A stretch of DNA of 64,000 nt from assembly GCA_021531865.1 (NCBI GenBank), contig JAFBIW010000006.1:1-64000 (forward strand), in the 5' to 3' direction. Both the position numbers and the translations under genes were made by a program. Below are positions 33,357 through 43,382 of the stretch, one piece after another; positions within the stretch are counted from its first letter, which is position 1, and the number at the start of each line of letters is the position of its first letter. The notes beneath the pieces were generated by a model. That model worked only from the letters and a program-made list of their open reading frames with translations, was not told the DNA's origin and did not search any database. The stretch comes from Butyricicoccus pullicaecorum. Lineage in GTDB: Bacteria; Bacillota; Clostridia; Oscillospirales; Butyricicoccaceae.

Positions 33357-33377
33357 TTCTAATTGATTCCTCCTCGG

Positions 33378-33992
33378 TTACTTGAAAACCTGCAGGCCGG
33401 AGAAGCCCATGAAGGACATGGCCAGCAGAGCGGCGGAGATCAGCGCGATCGGGAAGCCCTCAAAGCACTTGGGGCACTTCGCGGTCAGATCCAGACGCTC
33501 ACGGATGGATGCGAACAGAACGATCGCCAGCGTATAGCCGATACCGGCGGACACGCCGTAAACAACGGAACCGATGAAGGAATTGCCGTTGTCGATGTTG
33601 GTGATCGCGGCGCCCAGAACGGCGCAGTTGGTGGTGATCAGGGGGAGGAAGATGCCGAGCGCGGAGTACAGCGCGGGCATGGACTTCTTCATGAACATCT
33701 CAACGAACTGAACCAGGGTCGCGATAACCAGAATGAACGCGATGGTCTGCATATAGCCCAGATTCAGGGGCTCCAGAATGAAGTACTGGACTGCCCACGA
33801 TACCGCAGAGGCGAGCGCCATGACGAAGATAACCGCCATGCCCATGCCGACCGCGGTGTCGGTCTTCTTGGATACGCCGAAGAACGAGCAGCAGCCAAGG
33901 AACTGGACGAGGATGTAGTTATTGACCAGGATCGCGGCGATCGCCAGCGACAGAATGTCGGTCAGACCCATGGAAGCAGGTAAATTAAACAT
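33378..33992 (-). CDS. rnfA: Rnf complex subunit A (membrane)
   Basis: 204 residues with six membrane helices. AAILVNNYILVQFLGCCSFFG near the start and LPLITTNCAVLGAA in the middle are conserved RnfA/NqrE segments, each with a Cys that with RnfE can hold an Fe-S centre in the membrane. GGAGG precedes the ATG at 33992, which abuts the rnfE stop. Confidence 0.96.
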   Translation of the reverse strand: MFNLPASMGLTDILSLAIAAILVNNYILVQFLGCCSFFGVSKKTDTAVGMGMAVIFVMALASAVSWAVQYFILEPLNLGYMQTIAFILVIATLVQFVEMFMKKSMPALYSALGIFLPLITTNCAVLGAAITNIDNGNSFIGSVVYGVSAGIGYTLAIVLFASIRERLDLTAKCPKCFEGFPIALISAALLAMSFMGFSGLQVFK

Positions 33993-34613
33993 TTACTTGT
34001 CCTCCTTTCCGGACATGATCTTCTGGATAGCCGCCAGAATGAAGCCCATGACGAGGAAGCCGCCCGCGGGCAGGATCATCATCGTAGCCGGGTTTTCAAA
34101 CAGGCCGGGGATACGGATGCCGTTCGTGCCGATGATGCCGGCAGCGATGGTGCCCGCGCCCAGCAGCTCACGGAAGAAGCCCATGAGGACGAGGGCGAAG
34201 GTGAAGCCCAGACCCATGCAGACGCCGTCCAGCGCGGAGGGCAGGACGCCGTTCTTGGAAGCATATGCCTCGGCACGGCCCAGAATGATACAGTTAACAA
34301 CGATCAGGGGCAGGAACAGACCCAGAGAAGCCGCCAGAGACGGGATGTACGCGTTGAGCAGCATCTGGATCAGGGTAACGAAGGTCGCGATGATCGAGAT
34401 GAATGCCGCGATACGGATCTTATCCGGGATGAACTTGCGCAGCAGGGAAATAACGACGTTGGAGCAGATCAGAACGACGGTCGCCGCAACGCCCATACCG
34501 ATGGCGTTGGACAGCGAGGTCGTGGTGGCCAGCGCCGGGCAAAGGCCGATCGTCTGCATGAATACCGGGTTGTCGAGAAGGACACCGGCTTTCAAACGCT
34601 CAGAAAATTTCAT
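33993..34613 (-). CDS. rnfE: Rnf complex subunit E (membrane)
   Basis: 206 residues, six membrane helices; QTIGLCPALATTTSLSNAIG and LPLIVVNCIILGRAEAYASK are the conserved RnfE/NqrD segments with paired Cys. With RnfA it forms the inverted-topology core of the ion-translocating complex. It directly follows rnfG. Confidence 0.96.
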   Translation of the reverse strand: MKFSERLKAGVLLDNPVFMQTIGLCPALATTTSLSNAIGMGVAATVVLICSNVVISLLRKFIPDKIRIAAFISIIATFVTLIQMLLNAYIPSLAASLGLFLPLIVVNCIILGRAEAYASKNGVLPSALDGVCMGLGFTFALVLMGFFRELLGAGTIAAGIIGTNGIRIPGLFENPATMMILPAGGFLVMGFILAAIQKIMSGKEDK

Positions 34614-34632
34614 TGTTTATTCGCCCTCCTTC

Positions 34633-35208
34633 TTAACCCAGGCTTGCGACATAGGTCGCCGCGCGGTTGACGCCGCGGGTGACCGCACGGGAAGTGATGG
34701 TCGCGCCGGTGATGGCGACGACGTCGCCGCCGTCCTTGGCGACCGCCAGCGAGCCGTCAGCCGCCTTGCCGGCGAACTGCTTGATCCACTCGGGATCGGC
34801 CTGCGCCTTGGCGCCCAGACCCGGGGTCTCGCCGTGTGCGGTGACCTTGGCGCCCGCGATGGTGCCGTCCGCGTTGACGCCGACGATCAGGGTCATTACG
34901 CCGCCGAAGCCGGAGGGCTGTACCTCCACGCAGTAGCCCGCGTCCTGGCCGTCGATGGTGGCCTTGTAGACGCCGGAGATGCCGGTCGGCTCCTCCTTGG
35001 TGGCGGGCTCGGTGACGTTCATGTCTTCAAACTCAGCGCCCGCGATCAGCTCGGCCATGGCGGCGTTGCGGGTGTTGATGTTATTCTGCTCGATCTGGGG
35101 CGCGGTGACCTGGTTGACGACGCCGAGCAGCAGCGCGCAGACCAGCGTGATCAGGCCCAGGACGACGACCAGGCGGCCAATGCCCTCATTCTTCTTGGTT
35201 TCGCTCAT
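34633..35208 (-). CDS. rnfG: Rnf complex subunit G (covalent flavin)
   Basis: 191 residues. One N-terminal membrane anchor, then an FMN-binding domain outside the membrane with TPGLGAKAQADPEW and the flavinylation motif ITGATITS (~171-178), where a Thr takes FMN by a phosphoester bond. It passes electrons across the membrane between RnfD and RnfC-linked sites. Start 4 bases after rnfD. Confidence 0.95.
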   Translation of the reverse strand: MSETKKNEGIGRLVVVLGLITLVCALLLGVVNQVTAPQIEQNNINTRNAAMAELIAGAEFEDMNVTEPATKEEPTGISGVYKATIDGQDAGYCVEVQPSGFGGVMTLIVGVNADGTIAGAKVTAHGETPGLGAKAQADPEWIKQFAGKAADGSLAVAKDGGDVVAITGATITSRAVTRGVNRAATYVASLG

Positions 35209-35211
35209 GAT

Positions 35212-36213
35212 TTACTTGGCCTCCTTCTTCTTATCCAGATCATAGCCGAACTTACGCGGATGGGTCTTCTGGTCGATGGCCCAAACCAGCGTGTTCATCA
35301 GCAGGATGGAGTAGGATACGCCCTCCGGCAGGCCGCCGAAGTAGCGGATGAATACGGTCAGCAGACCGCAGCCAATGCCGAAGACGATCTGGCCCTTGGG
35401 GGTGACCGGGCTGGTGACATAGTCGGTCGCCATGAAGATCGCGCCCAGCATCAGGCCGCCGGACAGAACCTGGCTGATCATCCACTGGAAGCGGTCAACG
35501 CCGCCGAGCGGGAACAGCAGGGTCAGAACGGCAACGGTCAGGATGTACGCCGCGGGGATATTGATGGAGATGACCTTGCGGTAGAGCAGGTAAGCGCCGC
35601 CGACCAGCAGAGCCAGCGCGGAGGTCTCACCGATGACGCCGCCGGTCTGGCCGAGGAAGAGGTGCAGCACGTCGGCGTCCGGCAGAGCGCCCGCCTTCAG
35701 GGAAGCGAGGGGGGTCGCGGTCGAGATCGCGTCGGTGACCTCAACGCCGCCGAACAGCGGCAGAGAAGCGCCCGGCTTGGTCCAGGTGGTCATCAGCGCC
35801 GGCCAGGACGCCATCATGAAGGCGCGGCCCGCCAGCGCGGGGTTCATGAAGTTCTTGCCGATGCCGCCGAACAGCATCTTGACAATGATGATGGAGAACG
35901 CGCCGCCGATTACGGGCATCCAGATGGGCGCCGAAACCGGAATATTGAACGCGAGCAGGATGCCGGTGACGACGGCGGACATATCGCCGATGGTCGACGG
36001 CTGATGGAGCAGCTTGCAGTACAGCCACTCAAAGAACAGACAGGAAATGACGGTTGCCACCGTGAGAACCAGGGCGCGCGCGCCGAACGTGATCACGGAA
36101 ACTACCAGCGCGGGCAGCAGCGCGATGCAGACGTCGGTCATCAGGCTTCTGGTGTCGTCGGCCGCCTTGATATGAGGCGAGGAGGTGACAACGACTTTGC
36201 TCAGATCATACAT
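35212..36213 (-). CDS. rnfD: Rnf complex subunit D (membrane, covalent flavin)
   Basis: 333 residues, about ten membrane helices. SSPHIKAADDTRSLMTDV at the N-terminus and NFMNPALAGRAFMMASWP are typical; the FMN-attachment motif STATPL (~161-166) is present. In the complex it couples electron flow to Na+ or H+ movement. It follows rnfC by 14 bases with a good ribosome site (AAGGAGG). Confidence 0.96.
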   Translation of the reverse strand: MYDLSKVVVTSSPHIKAADDTRSLMTDVCIALLPALVVSVITFGARALVLTVATVISCLFFEWLYCKLLHQPSTIGDMSAVVTGILLAFNIPVSAPIWMPVIGGAFSIIIVKMLFGGIGKNFMNPALAGRAFMMASWPALMTTWTKPGASLPLFGGVEVTDAISTATPLASLKAGALPDADVLHLFLGQTGGVIGETSALALLVGGAYLLYRKVISINIPAAYILTVAVLTLLFPLGGVDRFQWMISQVLSGGLMLGAIFMATDYVTSPVTPKGQIVFGIGCGLLTVFIRYFGGLPEGVSYSILLMNTLVWAIDQKTHPRKFGYDLDKKKEAK

Positions 36214-36227
36214 CAGTTTTTACCTCC

Positions 36228-37622
36228 TTACTTCTTCTCAGGCTCAGCCTTGGCAGCCGCCTCGGCCTTGGCCTTCTCGGCGTCGGCCTTCGCCTTATCC
36301 GCCGCACGCTTGGCCTGAATCTTGCTCTTGGTCAGGCGGAACTGCGCAACCAGCGGGATGCGGGCCGGGCAGACGTACGCGCAGGAGCCGCACTCGATGC
36401 AGTCCATCGCGCCGCAGGCCAGAGAGCCGTCCAGATCCTCGGCCTTGCCGTAAACGTTCATGTAGATCGGAAGCAGATGCATCGGGCAGGCCTCGATGCA
36501 CTTGCCGCAGCGGATGCACTGGGGATCGGCAACGCGCTTATCCTCGTCCTCAGAGAAGGCCAGGAAGGCGTTCGTGCCCTTGAAAACCGGGATCTCGAGC
36601 GAAAACTGGGCAACGCCCATCATCGGGCCGCCCATGAGCAGCTTGTTCGGCGCAGCCTTGAAGCCGCCGCAGAAGTCGATCAGCTTCTCGATCGGGGTAC
36701 CGATGCGGACTTCAACGTTCTTGGGCTCGGCAACGGCGGAGCCGGAAACGGTGACGACGCGGCGGACGACCGGCATACCGGTGGTGAAGCGGCGGTAGAT
36801 CGCGCCGGTGGTATCGACGTTGAATACCGCGCAGCCCGCGTCCGCCGGCAGCTTGCCCGAGGGAACCTCGCGGCCGGTGCAGGCGTTGATGAGCTGCTTC
36901 TCCGCGCCCTGCGGGTACTTACACTTGAGCGGATAGAGCTTGAGGCGCGGATCGTCCTTGATGAGCTCCTCGATCTTCGCGAAGGTATTTTCCTTGTTGA
37001 CCTCGATGCCGATGATGCCGTTCTGCGCGCCGATGATGTCGCAGAGCATCTTCAGGCCGCCGACGACCTCCTCGGGACGCTCGAGCAGCAGGCGGTGGTC
37101 GGACGTGATGTAGGGCTCGCACTCGGCCGCGTTGACGATGACGGTGTCAACCGTGCCGATCGCGCCCTTGATCTTGACGTGCGTCGGGAAGGTCGCGCCG
37201 CCGTGACCGACCATACCGGCAGACCAGATCAGGTTGATGCGCTCGTCGTTCGACATGGACGCAAAGTCATAGGGATGCACGGACTCGTGCAGGCGGTCCT
37301 CGCCGTCGTTCTCGATGACGATGGACATGACCATGCTGCCGTTCGGGTGCAGCCGGGGCTCGACCGCGACGACCTTACCGGAAACGGTCGCGTGAACCGG
37401 AGCGCTGACGAAGCCGCCGGCTTCCGCGATCATCTGGCCCAGATCGACAATGTCGCCCTTCTTGACGATCGGCTTTGCGGGAGCGCCGATGTGCATGGAT
37501 ACCGGCAGAATGACCTGCTCGGGAGCGGGCAACGCCTCGATGGGCTTGGTGTTTGTTGCAGCCTTAAATCCGGGGTCGGAATGGGTGCCCGGATGGATGC
37601 CGCCACGAAACGTGTACACCAT
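36228..37622 (-). CDS. rnfC: Rnf complex subunit C (NADH-binding)
   Basis: 464 residues. TFRGGIHPGTHSDPG at the N-terminus, the NADH/FMN-binding part (GMVGHGGATFPTHVK, NAAECEPYITSDHRL) and two 4Fe-4S motifs near the C-terminus (CIRCGKCIEACP, CIECGSCAYVCP) fit RnfC. It exchanges electrons with NAD. A Lys/Ala/Glu tail ends the protein. First gene of the operon in the clostridial order C-D-G-E-A-B; GAGAGGTGA precedes the ATG. A consensus-like promoter lies ~150 bases upstream. The Rnf complex makes an ion gradient from ferredoxin oxidation in fermenting anaerobes. Confidence 0.96.
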   Translation of the reverse strand: MVYTFRGGIHPGTHSDPGFKAATNTKPIEALPAPEQVILPVSMHIGAPAKPIVKKGDIVDLGQMIAEAGGFVSAPVHATVSGKVVAVEPRLHPNGSMVMSIVIENDGEDRLHESVHPYDFASMSNDERINLIWSAGMVGHGGATFPTHVKIKGAIGTVDTVIVNAAECEPYITSDHRLLLERPEEVVGGLKMLCDIIGAQNGIIGIEVNKENTFAKIEELIKDDPRLKLYPLKCKYPQGAEKQLINACTGREVPSGKLPADAGCAVFNVDTTGAIYRRFTTGMPVVRRVVTVSGSAVAEPKNVEVRIGTPIEKLIDFCGGFKAAPNKLLMGGPMMGVAQFSLEIPVFKGTNAFLAFSEDEDKRVADPQCIRCGKCIEACPMHLLPIYMNVYGKAEDLDGSLACGAMDCIECGSCAYVCPARIPLVAQFRLTKSKIQAKRAADKAKADAEKAKAEAAAKAEPEKK

Positions 37623-37747
37623 TAAGATTCACCTCTCCAAATATTTTGTGTACTTCAATAAGCTCCGCCCGGGAAATGCCGCCCGCGCGAAGCCTACCTC
37701 GTTTGTCTGCGCGGCCTGTTTCCGTCATGCGGCGGAAGCGGACCGGA

Positions 37748-37766
37748 TGATATTTACGGAATATCA
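37748..37766 (-). promoter_or_regulatory. Palindrome just downstream of the rnf transcription start
   Basis: TGATATTTACGGAATATCA: 7-base perfect arms around 5 bases, starting about 9 bases after the rnf -10. Its position suits a repressor. It does not look like a Rex box (TTGTTAAN4TTAACAA). Confidence 0.5.
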
Positions 37767-37774
37767 CGAAATAA

Positions 37775-37804
37775 ATTATACTAAGAAAACCCCTGAAGAA
37801 TCAA
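37775..37804 (-). promoter_or_regulatory. Promoter of the rnf operon
   Basis: TTGATT (37799-37804), 18 bases, TATAAT (37775-37780) on the minus strand, giving a leader of about 145 bases. Apart from this, the palindrome and the terminator at 37901, the 37623-38003 gap shows nothing. Confidence 0.75.
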
Positions 37805-37900
37805 CCTTTTTAATCAAAAAACTTCAACAAATTGCAGGAGTTTTTTTCACGACTTCTTCATTTTCCGCCGGACGTTCTCCGCTTTGTCCCAAAAAACAGC

Positions 37901-37934
37901 AAGGCGGAAGGGCCGCCGGGAGCCATTCCGCCTT
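37901..37934 (-). terminator. Hairpin after the kinase-like gene
   Basis: AAGGCGGAA pairs with TTCCGCCTT across a GC-rich loop; TGCTGTTTTTT follows on the minus strand. Confidence 0.6.
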
Positions 37935-38003
37935 TTCTTTGGGTTTTTGCGCACAAATCGTCCGGAAATCGGGGTGGCGCGCACACGCAGCCCCGTCTTT
38001 GGT

Positions 38004-39029
38004 TCACAGAACCGAAAGTTCGATGTCCTCCAGATCGAACCCGCTCTCGAACAGGGTGCTGTGCATGCGCAGCCGGCGGGGCGCGGGCAGATCGTCCGGG
38101 AATGAGAGCCGCACGGCCTTCCAGCCCGCCCCCTCATCCCGCAGCGTCAGCGTGCCGTCGTGCAGCCGGGCGATCCGGCAGAGGACGGGCAGACCCAGAC
38201 CGGGCGACGGCCCGCGGCGCTCAAAGGCACGCGGATCGGCCGCCTGCCAGCAGCCTGCGCACAGGGTCTCGAACTGTGCCTGACTCAGCGGCGCGCCGTT
38301 GTCGGCCGCCTCGACCCAGACCATGCCATCCCCTCTGCCGCAGCGCAGGGCGGCTTCGGTCACATCCGGCGCCAGAATCGCATTCGTCAAAAGCTGGCAG
38401 ACCGCGACGCGCAGCTCCCGCTCGACAAAAACGGCGGGGGCGGGCGGACAGTCGAGGGTCAGGCAGAAATCGGGCCGCCGCAGGCTGACGGACGCGGCCG
38501 CGCGGCGGCAGACATCGCTCAGATCGCCCGGCTCCGGCTTGCGGGGCAGGCCCTCCGCGCCGCGCAGCAGCTCAACCTGATTGAGCATCCGGTAGATCCT
38601 CCGAACCGCCTGCTGCTTTTCCTCCCCCTCGCACACCGCAACGGACGACAGCGCGTTGCGCAGCCGCCGGTCGGCCAATTGGTCGATCGTCAGCACGGTC
38701 TCCTCCCGCTCGGGCGCCAGATAGAGCAGGCACTCCCCCGCTCCCGGGCGCAGCTCGAGCCGGTAGGCCTCGTCGTCGATCGTCTCGCGCAGGGAGATCG
38801 GCACACCCTCGGTCGCCGCGCGGCGCAGGGCGCGCGCCGTCTCCCCGCTCAGGGTCTCCCCGATATCCCGCAGCGGGAGCTGCCGCAGGATCTGCTCGGC
38901 CCGCGGCGTCAGCGCAATGATCCGCCCGGAGGGGTCGAGCCGCACGAACGCCTTCCCCTCCGCGTCCAGCAGACCGAGCGCAAGTCCGGCCGTCTGACTT
39001 CCGTTTTCAAAAAAGTTCCCGTTTTCCAT
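38004..39029 (-). CDS. Histidine-kinase-like ATPase-domain protein lacking the H-box histidine
   Basis: 341 residues, cytoplasmic. An N-terminal PAS-like part (LALGLLDAEGKAFVRLDPSG) is followed by a dimerisation-helix-like stretch where the usual HxLRN is RRLRNALSS (no His), and by an HATPase_c domain with N-box LLTNAI, DNGAPL and the GLGLPV glycine box. It could bind ATP but not autophosphorylate on His by the normal route. No response regulator is adjacent. The start is uncertain: ATG 39029 (GGTGG) or GTG 39056 (AGGAAG). A 16-base AT-rich palindrome lies upstream. Confidence 0.72.
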   Translation of the reverse strand: MENGNFFENGSQTAGLALGLLDAEGKAFVRLDPSGRIIALTPRAEQILRQLPLRDIGETLSGETARALRRAATEGVPISLRETIDDEAYRLELRPGAGECLLYLAPEREETVLTIDQLADRRLRNALSSVAVCEGEEKQQAVRRIYRMLNQVELLRGAEGLPRKPEPGDLSDVCRRAAASVSLRRPDFCLTLDCPPAPAVFVERELRVAVCQLLTNAILAPDVTEAALRCGRGDGMVWVEAADNGAPLSQAQFETLCAGCWQAADPRAFERRGPSPGLGLPVLCRIARLHDGTLTLRDEGAGWKAVRLSFPDDLPAPRRLRMHSTLFESGFDLEDIELSVL

Positions 39030-39068
39030 TCTGTACCACCGTTCCGCCGTTCCCACAGTCGTCTTCCT

Positions 39069-39084
39069 GCATAAATTTTTATGC
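39069..39084. promoter_or_regulatory. AT-rich palindrome upstream of the kinase-like gene
   Basis: GCATAAATTTTTATGC, 7-base arms, 40 bases before the ATG at 39029. A possible operator; no regulator can be assigned. Confidence 0.4.
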
Positions 39085-39223
39085 GCATTTGTCTGCGCTT
39101 TTTTGCATAACAGTTGGTCAACTTGCTGATACTTACCTTATTATATCACGTCCGCTGTATAGTTTGCAAAGAATATCCTGTAAATCAGGCCGCAAATTTG
39201 ACAAATTCTTCACAAATCAGGGA

Positions 39224-39253
39224 TTGCGAAACGCTGCGCGCATGTTGTATAAT
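39224..39253 (+). promoter_or_regulatory. gap promoter
   Basis: TTGCGA (39224-39229), 18 bases, TATAAT (39248-39253) with an extended TTG, about 48 bases before the ATG. Confidence 0.65.
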
Positions 39254-39283
39254 TACTTCGGCAATGTTACATACTTGTATTGA

Positions 39284-40330
<1,047 letters not shown>

Positions 40331-40372
40331 TTTCCTCCTGTCAAAGTAAAAACCGGATTTCCTTCCGGTGTC

Positions 40373-40406
40373 AGAGCGCGCATCTTCGGATGCGCGCTCT
40401 TTTTTG
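40373..40406 (+). terminator. gap terminator
   Basis: AGAGCGCGCATC, loop TTCG, GATGCGCGCTCT, then six T: an ideal intrinsic terminator. Confidence 0.93.
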
Positions 40407-40491
40407 TCCCGATGGAACTTTTTTCCGTCCCGTCCGTCTATATTGACAGAACCGAAAGGAAAACCCCTGTCAAACGAGAGGAGAAAACGAG

Positions 40492-41523
40492 ATGAAACTG
40501 TTTTACAAAACGACCGCCCTCCTGCTGAGCGCCGCCCTGCTGACCGGCTCGTCCGCACTGGCCGCCGCGCCCGTTCCGGTGACCGCTGCGCAGACAGACG
40601 CTGCGGCGGCTGATATCCAGAGCCTTCCGATCCTGCCCGAGCGTGAGCTGTATTACGGCACGATCCGTGAGGTGCTGACCGACGGGAACGGCGCGCTGAG
40701 CGGCCTGCGCATGGAGTCCGAAGCCCGCGGCGAGTACATCTTCCACCTGAATGCACAAACCCTACTGCTCGACAGCGGCGCGGGCATCCCGGCTTCTGCC
40801 GCCGATTTCAAGGCAGGCGACCGGGTGTACGTCTTTCACAGTCCGGCGGTCACGATGAGTCTGCCGCCCCAGTCCTATGCCGAAGCAGTTGTCCGCAACA
40901 TCCCGCAGGACGCGGGCGCGGCCATGCTGCACACGGTCGAGGAAGTGCGTAAAAACGCGGACGGCAGCCTGCTCGTCGTCACCGACCGGGGCAGCCTGCA
41001 CCTGACCCTGACGGCGGACACGGCATATTCGGACTTCAAGGGTCGCAGGCAGATGTCGGCCGAGGACGTCCGGGTGGGCGCGCGCCTGTTCGCGTGGTAT
41101 CCGCTCGTGCTCGAGTCCTATCCCGCGCAGACCACGGCAAAGAAAGCCGTTATCCTCCCGGCCGCCGAGGGCGGTGAGCTGCCCATCGTCGTGAACGGCG
41201 AGACGCTGGCCTCGACCGCCAAGGGCAAAAACGGCGCGCTGATGGTACCGGCTGCCGCCGTCGGCCGGGCGCTGGGGATGCAGGTCTCCTACGCACGTGC
41301 GGACGGTATTGAGACCGTCACGCTGACGAACGGCACGAACAGCCTGTGCCTGACGATCGGCGCGGACACCTGCGTCATGGACGGCGACATGGTGCTGACC
41401 CTGAGTGCGCCCGCCGTCATCGAAGCGCCCGGTACGACCTGGCTGCCCGCCGACGCGCTGGCCATGCTGACCGGCGCTTCCCTGTCGACCGCGTCCGGCG
41501 CGGTTGTCTACACCGCAAAATGA
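40492..41523 (+). CDS. Secreted protein with copper-amine-oxidase-N/stalk-type domain
   Basis: 343 residues. Signal peptide MKLFYKTTALLLSAALLTGSS with cleavage after ALAA (~residue 25). The middle (50-240) has two beta-rich repeats (YYGTIREVLTDGNGALSGLRM..., MLHTVEEVRKNADGSLLVV) like OB-type folds. The C-terminal ~100 (PIVVNGETLAS... LMVPAAAVGRALGMQVSY ... WLPADALAMLTGA) is the stalk domain common on clostridial surface proteins. The function is unknown; a cell-wall or matrix role is plausible. GAGGAG precedes the ATG. Monocistronic. Confidence 0.8.
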   Translation: MKLFYKTTALLLSAALLTGSSALAAAPVPVTAAQTDAAAADIQSLPILPERELYYGTIREVLTDGNGALSGLRMESEARGEYIFHLNAQTLLLDSGAGIPASAADFKAGDRVYVFHSPAVTMSLPPQSYAEAVVRNIPQDAGAAMLHTVEEVRKNADGSLLVVTDRGSLHLTLTADTAYSDFKGRRQMSAEDVRVGARLFAWYPLVLESYPAQTTAKKAVILPAAEGGELPIVVNGETLASTAKGKNGALMVPAAAVGRALGMQVSYARADGIETVTLTNGTNSLCLTIGADTCVMDGDMVLTLSAPAVIEAPGTTWLPADALAMLTGASLSTASGAVVYTAK

Positions 41524-41527
41524 GCAT

Positions 41528-41564
41528 AAAAAAATCCGTTCCGGACTTCGGAACGGATTTTTTT
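41528..41564. terminator. Bidirectional terminator
   Basis: AAAAAAATCCGTTCC, loop GGACTTC, GGAACGGATTTTTTT, between the stalk-domain gene and the end of the thiamine operon. Confidence 0.92.
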
Positions 41565-41567
41565 AAC

Positions 41568-42590
41568 TTATACGCCCAGATCGACCATGACGTCCGAAAC
41601 GGCGGGCTTGGTGTCGATCAGCTCATTTTCCGCCATCCAGTCGATATCGGTCTGCCAGACAGCCTCGGTCTGGCTCAGGAAGGGCTCGCCCTCCATGTCC
41701 ATGACGGGCAGCAGGATGCGCATGGACTCCTGCTCGACCGACTCGGTCAGCGGGAAGTTATCGGCGTTCTGCTTGCTCAGCAGCAGGTCGAGCGAGCCGT
41801 CCGGATCGTTCTTCATATCCTCGAAGCCCTTCTTGGTGGCGCGCAGGAAGGCGCGCAGGGTGTCCGGGTCGTTTTCGATCTGCTTGTCGTTGGCGACAAA
41901 GACCAGCTCATAGTCGGCAGGTACGCCGTAGTCATACATAGAGAAATAATTGACCTCGAAGCCCTCCTCCTCGAGCTGGGGCACCTCGTGGTTGAGCATG
42001 CAGCCGACGGTGACGTCAACGTTGCCGGTGGTCATCGAGCTCATCAGGTCAAAGCCCACGTTCGTCAGGGTCACGTCCGAGCTGTCCGCGCCCACGTTCT
42101 TCATGATCGTGCGGATGAGGGCTTCGCTCAGCTCCGAGCCGCCGTAGCCGATGTTCTTGCCGACCAGATCCTTGGGACTTGTGATATTCTTGTCCTTGAG
42201 CGAGAGCACGACGCTCAGCGGACGCTGGACGACCGCGCCGATCGACTTGACCGGAACGTTCTGGTCGGCCCGCGCCTGAATGACATACTGCGGATAGTAC
42301 ATGCCGACGTCGGCCTGTCCGGCCGCGACGAGAGACAGTGCGTCGTTCTCGTTGGAGGGGAACTGAATCTGAACATTCAGCCCCTCCTCGGCATAGTAGC
42401 CCTTCTCGATCGCGTTGTACAGAAAGGCGTGGATGGCGTTCGGATACCAGTCGAGCACGACGGTGAAGTCGCGCAGCTTGTCCGCGCCGTCCGCCTGTGC
42501 GCCGTCAGCCGTCTTGCCCGAACCGCCGCAGGCGGAAAGGGTCAGCATCGCGCCGGTCAGCGCAAGCGCCAGAATACGTTTCAGCTTCAT
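41568..42590 (-). CDS. thiY: Thiamine-pyrimidine-precursor ABC binding lipoprotein
   Basis: 340 residues. Lipoprotein signal MKLKRILALALTGAMLTLSAC, then an NMT1/THI5-like domain: FTVVLDWYPNAIHAFLYNAIEKGYYAEEGL is the typical start, with FDLMSSMTTGNVDVTVGCMLNHEV later. ThiY proteins bind formylaminopyrimidine, a thiamine breakdown product. The ATG at 42590 has GAGAGG upstream; three codons earlier a TTG is less likely. Last gene of the TPP-riboswitch operon. Confidence 0.9.
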   Translation of the reverse strand: MKLKRILALALTGAMLTLSACGGSGKTADGAQADGADKLRDFTVVLDWYPNAIHAFLYNAIEKGYYAEEGLNVQIQFPSNENDALSLVAAGQADVGMYYPQYVIQARADQNVPVKSIGAVVQRPLSVVLSLKDKNITSPKDLVGKNIGYGGSELSEALIRTIMKNVGADSSDVTLTNVGFDLMSSMTTGNVDVTVGCMLNHEVPQLEEEGFEVNYFSMYDYGVPADYELVFVANDKQIENDPDTLRAFLRATKKGFEDMKNDPDGSLDLLLSKQNADNFPLTESVEQESMRILLPVMDMEGEPFLSQTEAVWQTDIDWMAENELIDTKPAVSDVMVDLGV

Positions 42591-42626
42591 GGGGATCAAC
42601 CTCTCTTATGTGTTAAAATATGTATT

Positions 42627-43382
42627 TTACAGGTCTCCGCGCCAGCGGATGACCTTCTTTTCGACCGCCGAAATGACCGCGACGAGCAGCATGGCAACGA
42701 CCGACAGCAGCACGATGGGCGCGAACACGCCCGCGCCGTCGAGCTGGGTCAGCATGCGGCGGCTGAAATAGCCCAGACCGCTCTGCGCGCCCAGCCATTC
42801 GCCGATGGCCGCGCCGATGATCGACATGGGAATCGCCATTTTGAGCGCGGAGAAGAAATACGGCAGGGTGGCCGGAAGCTTGAGCTTCAGGAAAATATCG
42901 CGCTTGCCCGCGCCAAAGGTAGTCATCAGCTCGATCATCTCGATTTTGACCGATTGCAGGCCGTCATAGACCGTAATCGTAATCGGGAAGAAGGTGATGA
43001 GCACGGTGACGAGCACCTTGCTCCAGATCGTGTAGCCGAACCACAGGACGAATAGGGGCGCGAGCGCGGTCGTCGGGATGGTTTGGGAGGCGATGACGAT
43101 CGGATAAATTGCCCGCTGCACGCCCGGCCGCGCATCCATCAGGATGGCCAGCGCCAGACCGAAGACGATCGAGATGGCAAGGCCGATGGCCGTGACCTCC
43201 ATTGTGGCGGGCAGGTGGGCGGTGAAGAGCGGCCCGCGCAGCTCCCACAGGCGCGCTAAAATCTGGGTGGGAGACGGCAGAATGTAGGCCGCGTCCATGC
43301 GCATCGCGCCGAGCTGCCAGCCCATCAGCAGGACAAAGACCAGAATCAGCGCGGGCAGGGTGTTTTTGCAGGACTGTCTCAC
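42627..43382 (-). CDS. thiX: Thiamine-precursor ABC transporter permease
   Basis: 251 residues, about six membrane helices. The EAA-like loop MTTFGAGKRDIFLKLKLPATLP (near 160) and LPSPTQILARLWEL at the N-terminus fit the SsuC/TauC/ThiX permease family. Its start overlaps the ATPase stop by ATGA. With ThiY and ThiZ it imports a pyrimidine thiamine precursor. Confidence 0.9.
   Translation of the reverse strand: MRQSCKNTLPALILVFVLLMGWQLGAMRMDAAYILPSPTQILARLWELRGPLFTAHLPATMEVTAIGLAISIVFGLALAILMDARPGVQRAIYPIVIASQTIPTTALAPLFVLWFGYTIWSKVLVTVLITFFPITITVYDGLQSVKIEMIELMTTFGAGKRDIFLKLKLPATLPYFFSALKMAIPMSIIGAAIGEWLGAQSGLGYFSRRMLTQLDGAGVFAPIVLLSVVAMLLVAVISAVEKKVIRWRGDL

Noticed and set aside
33922-36318. 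A 798-residue frame antisense to rnfE, rnfG and rnfD
   Set aside because: The six rnf genes on the minus strand are unmistakable; the antisense frame is a GC-skew artefact.
37640-38003. Short frames on both strands in the gap between rnfC and the kinase-like gene
   Set aside because: They cross the rnf promoter, palindrome and terminator and lack ribosome sites.
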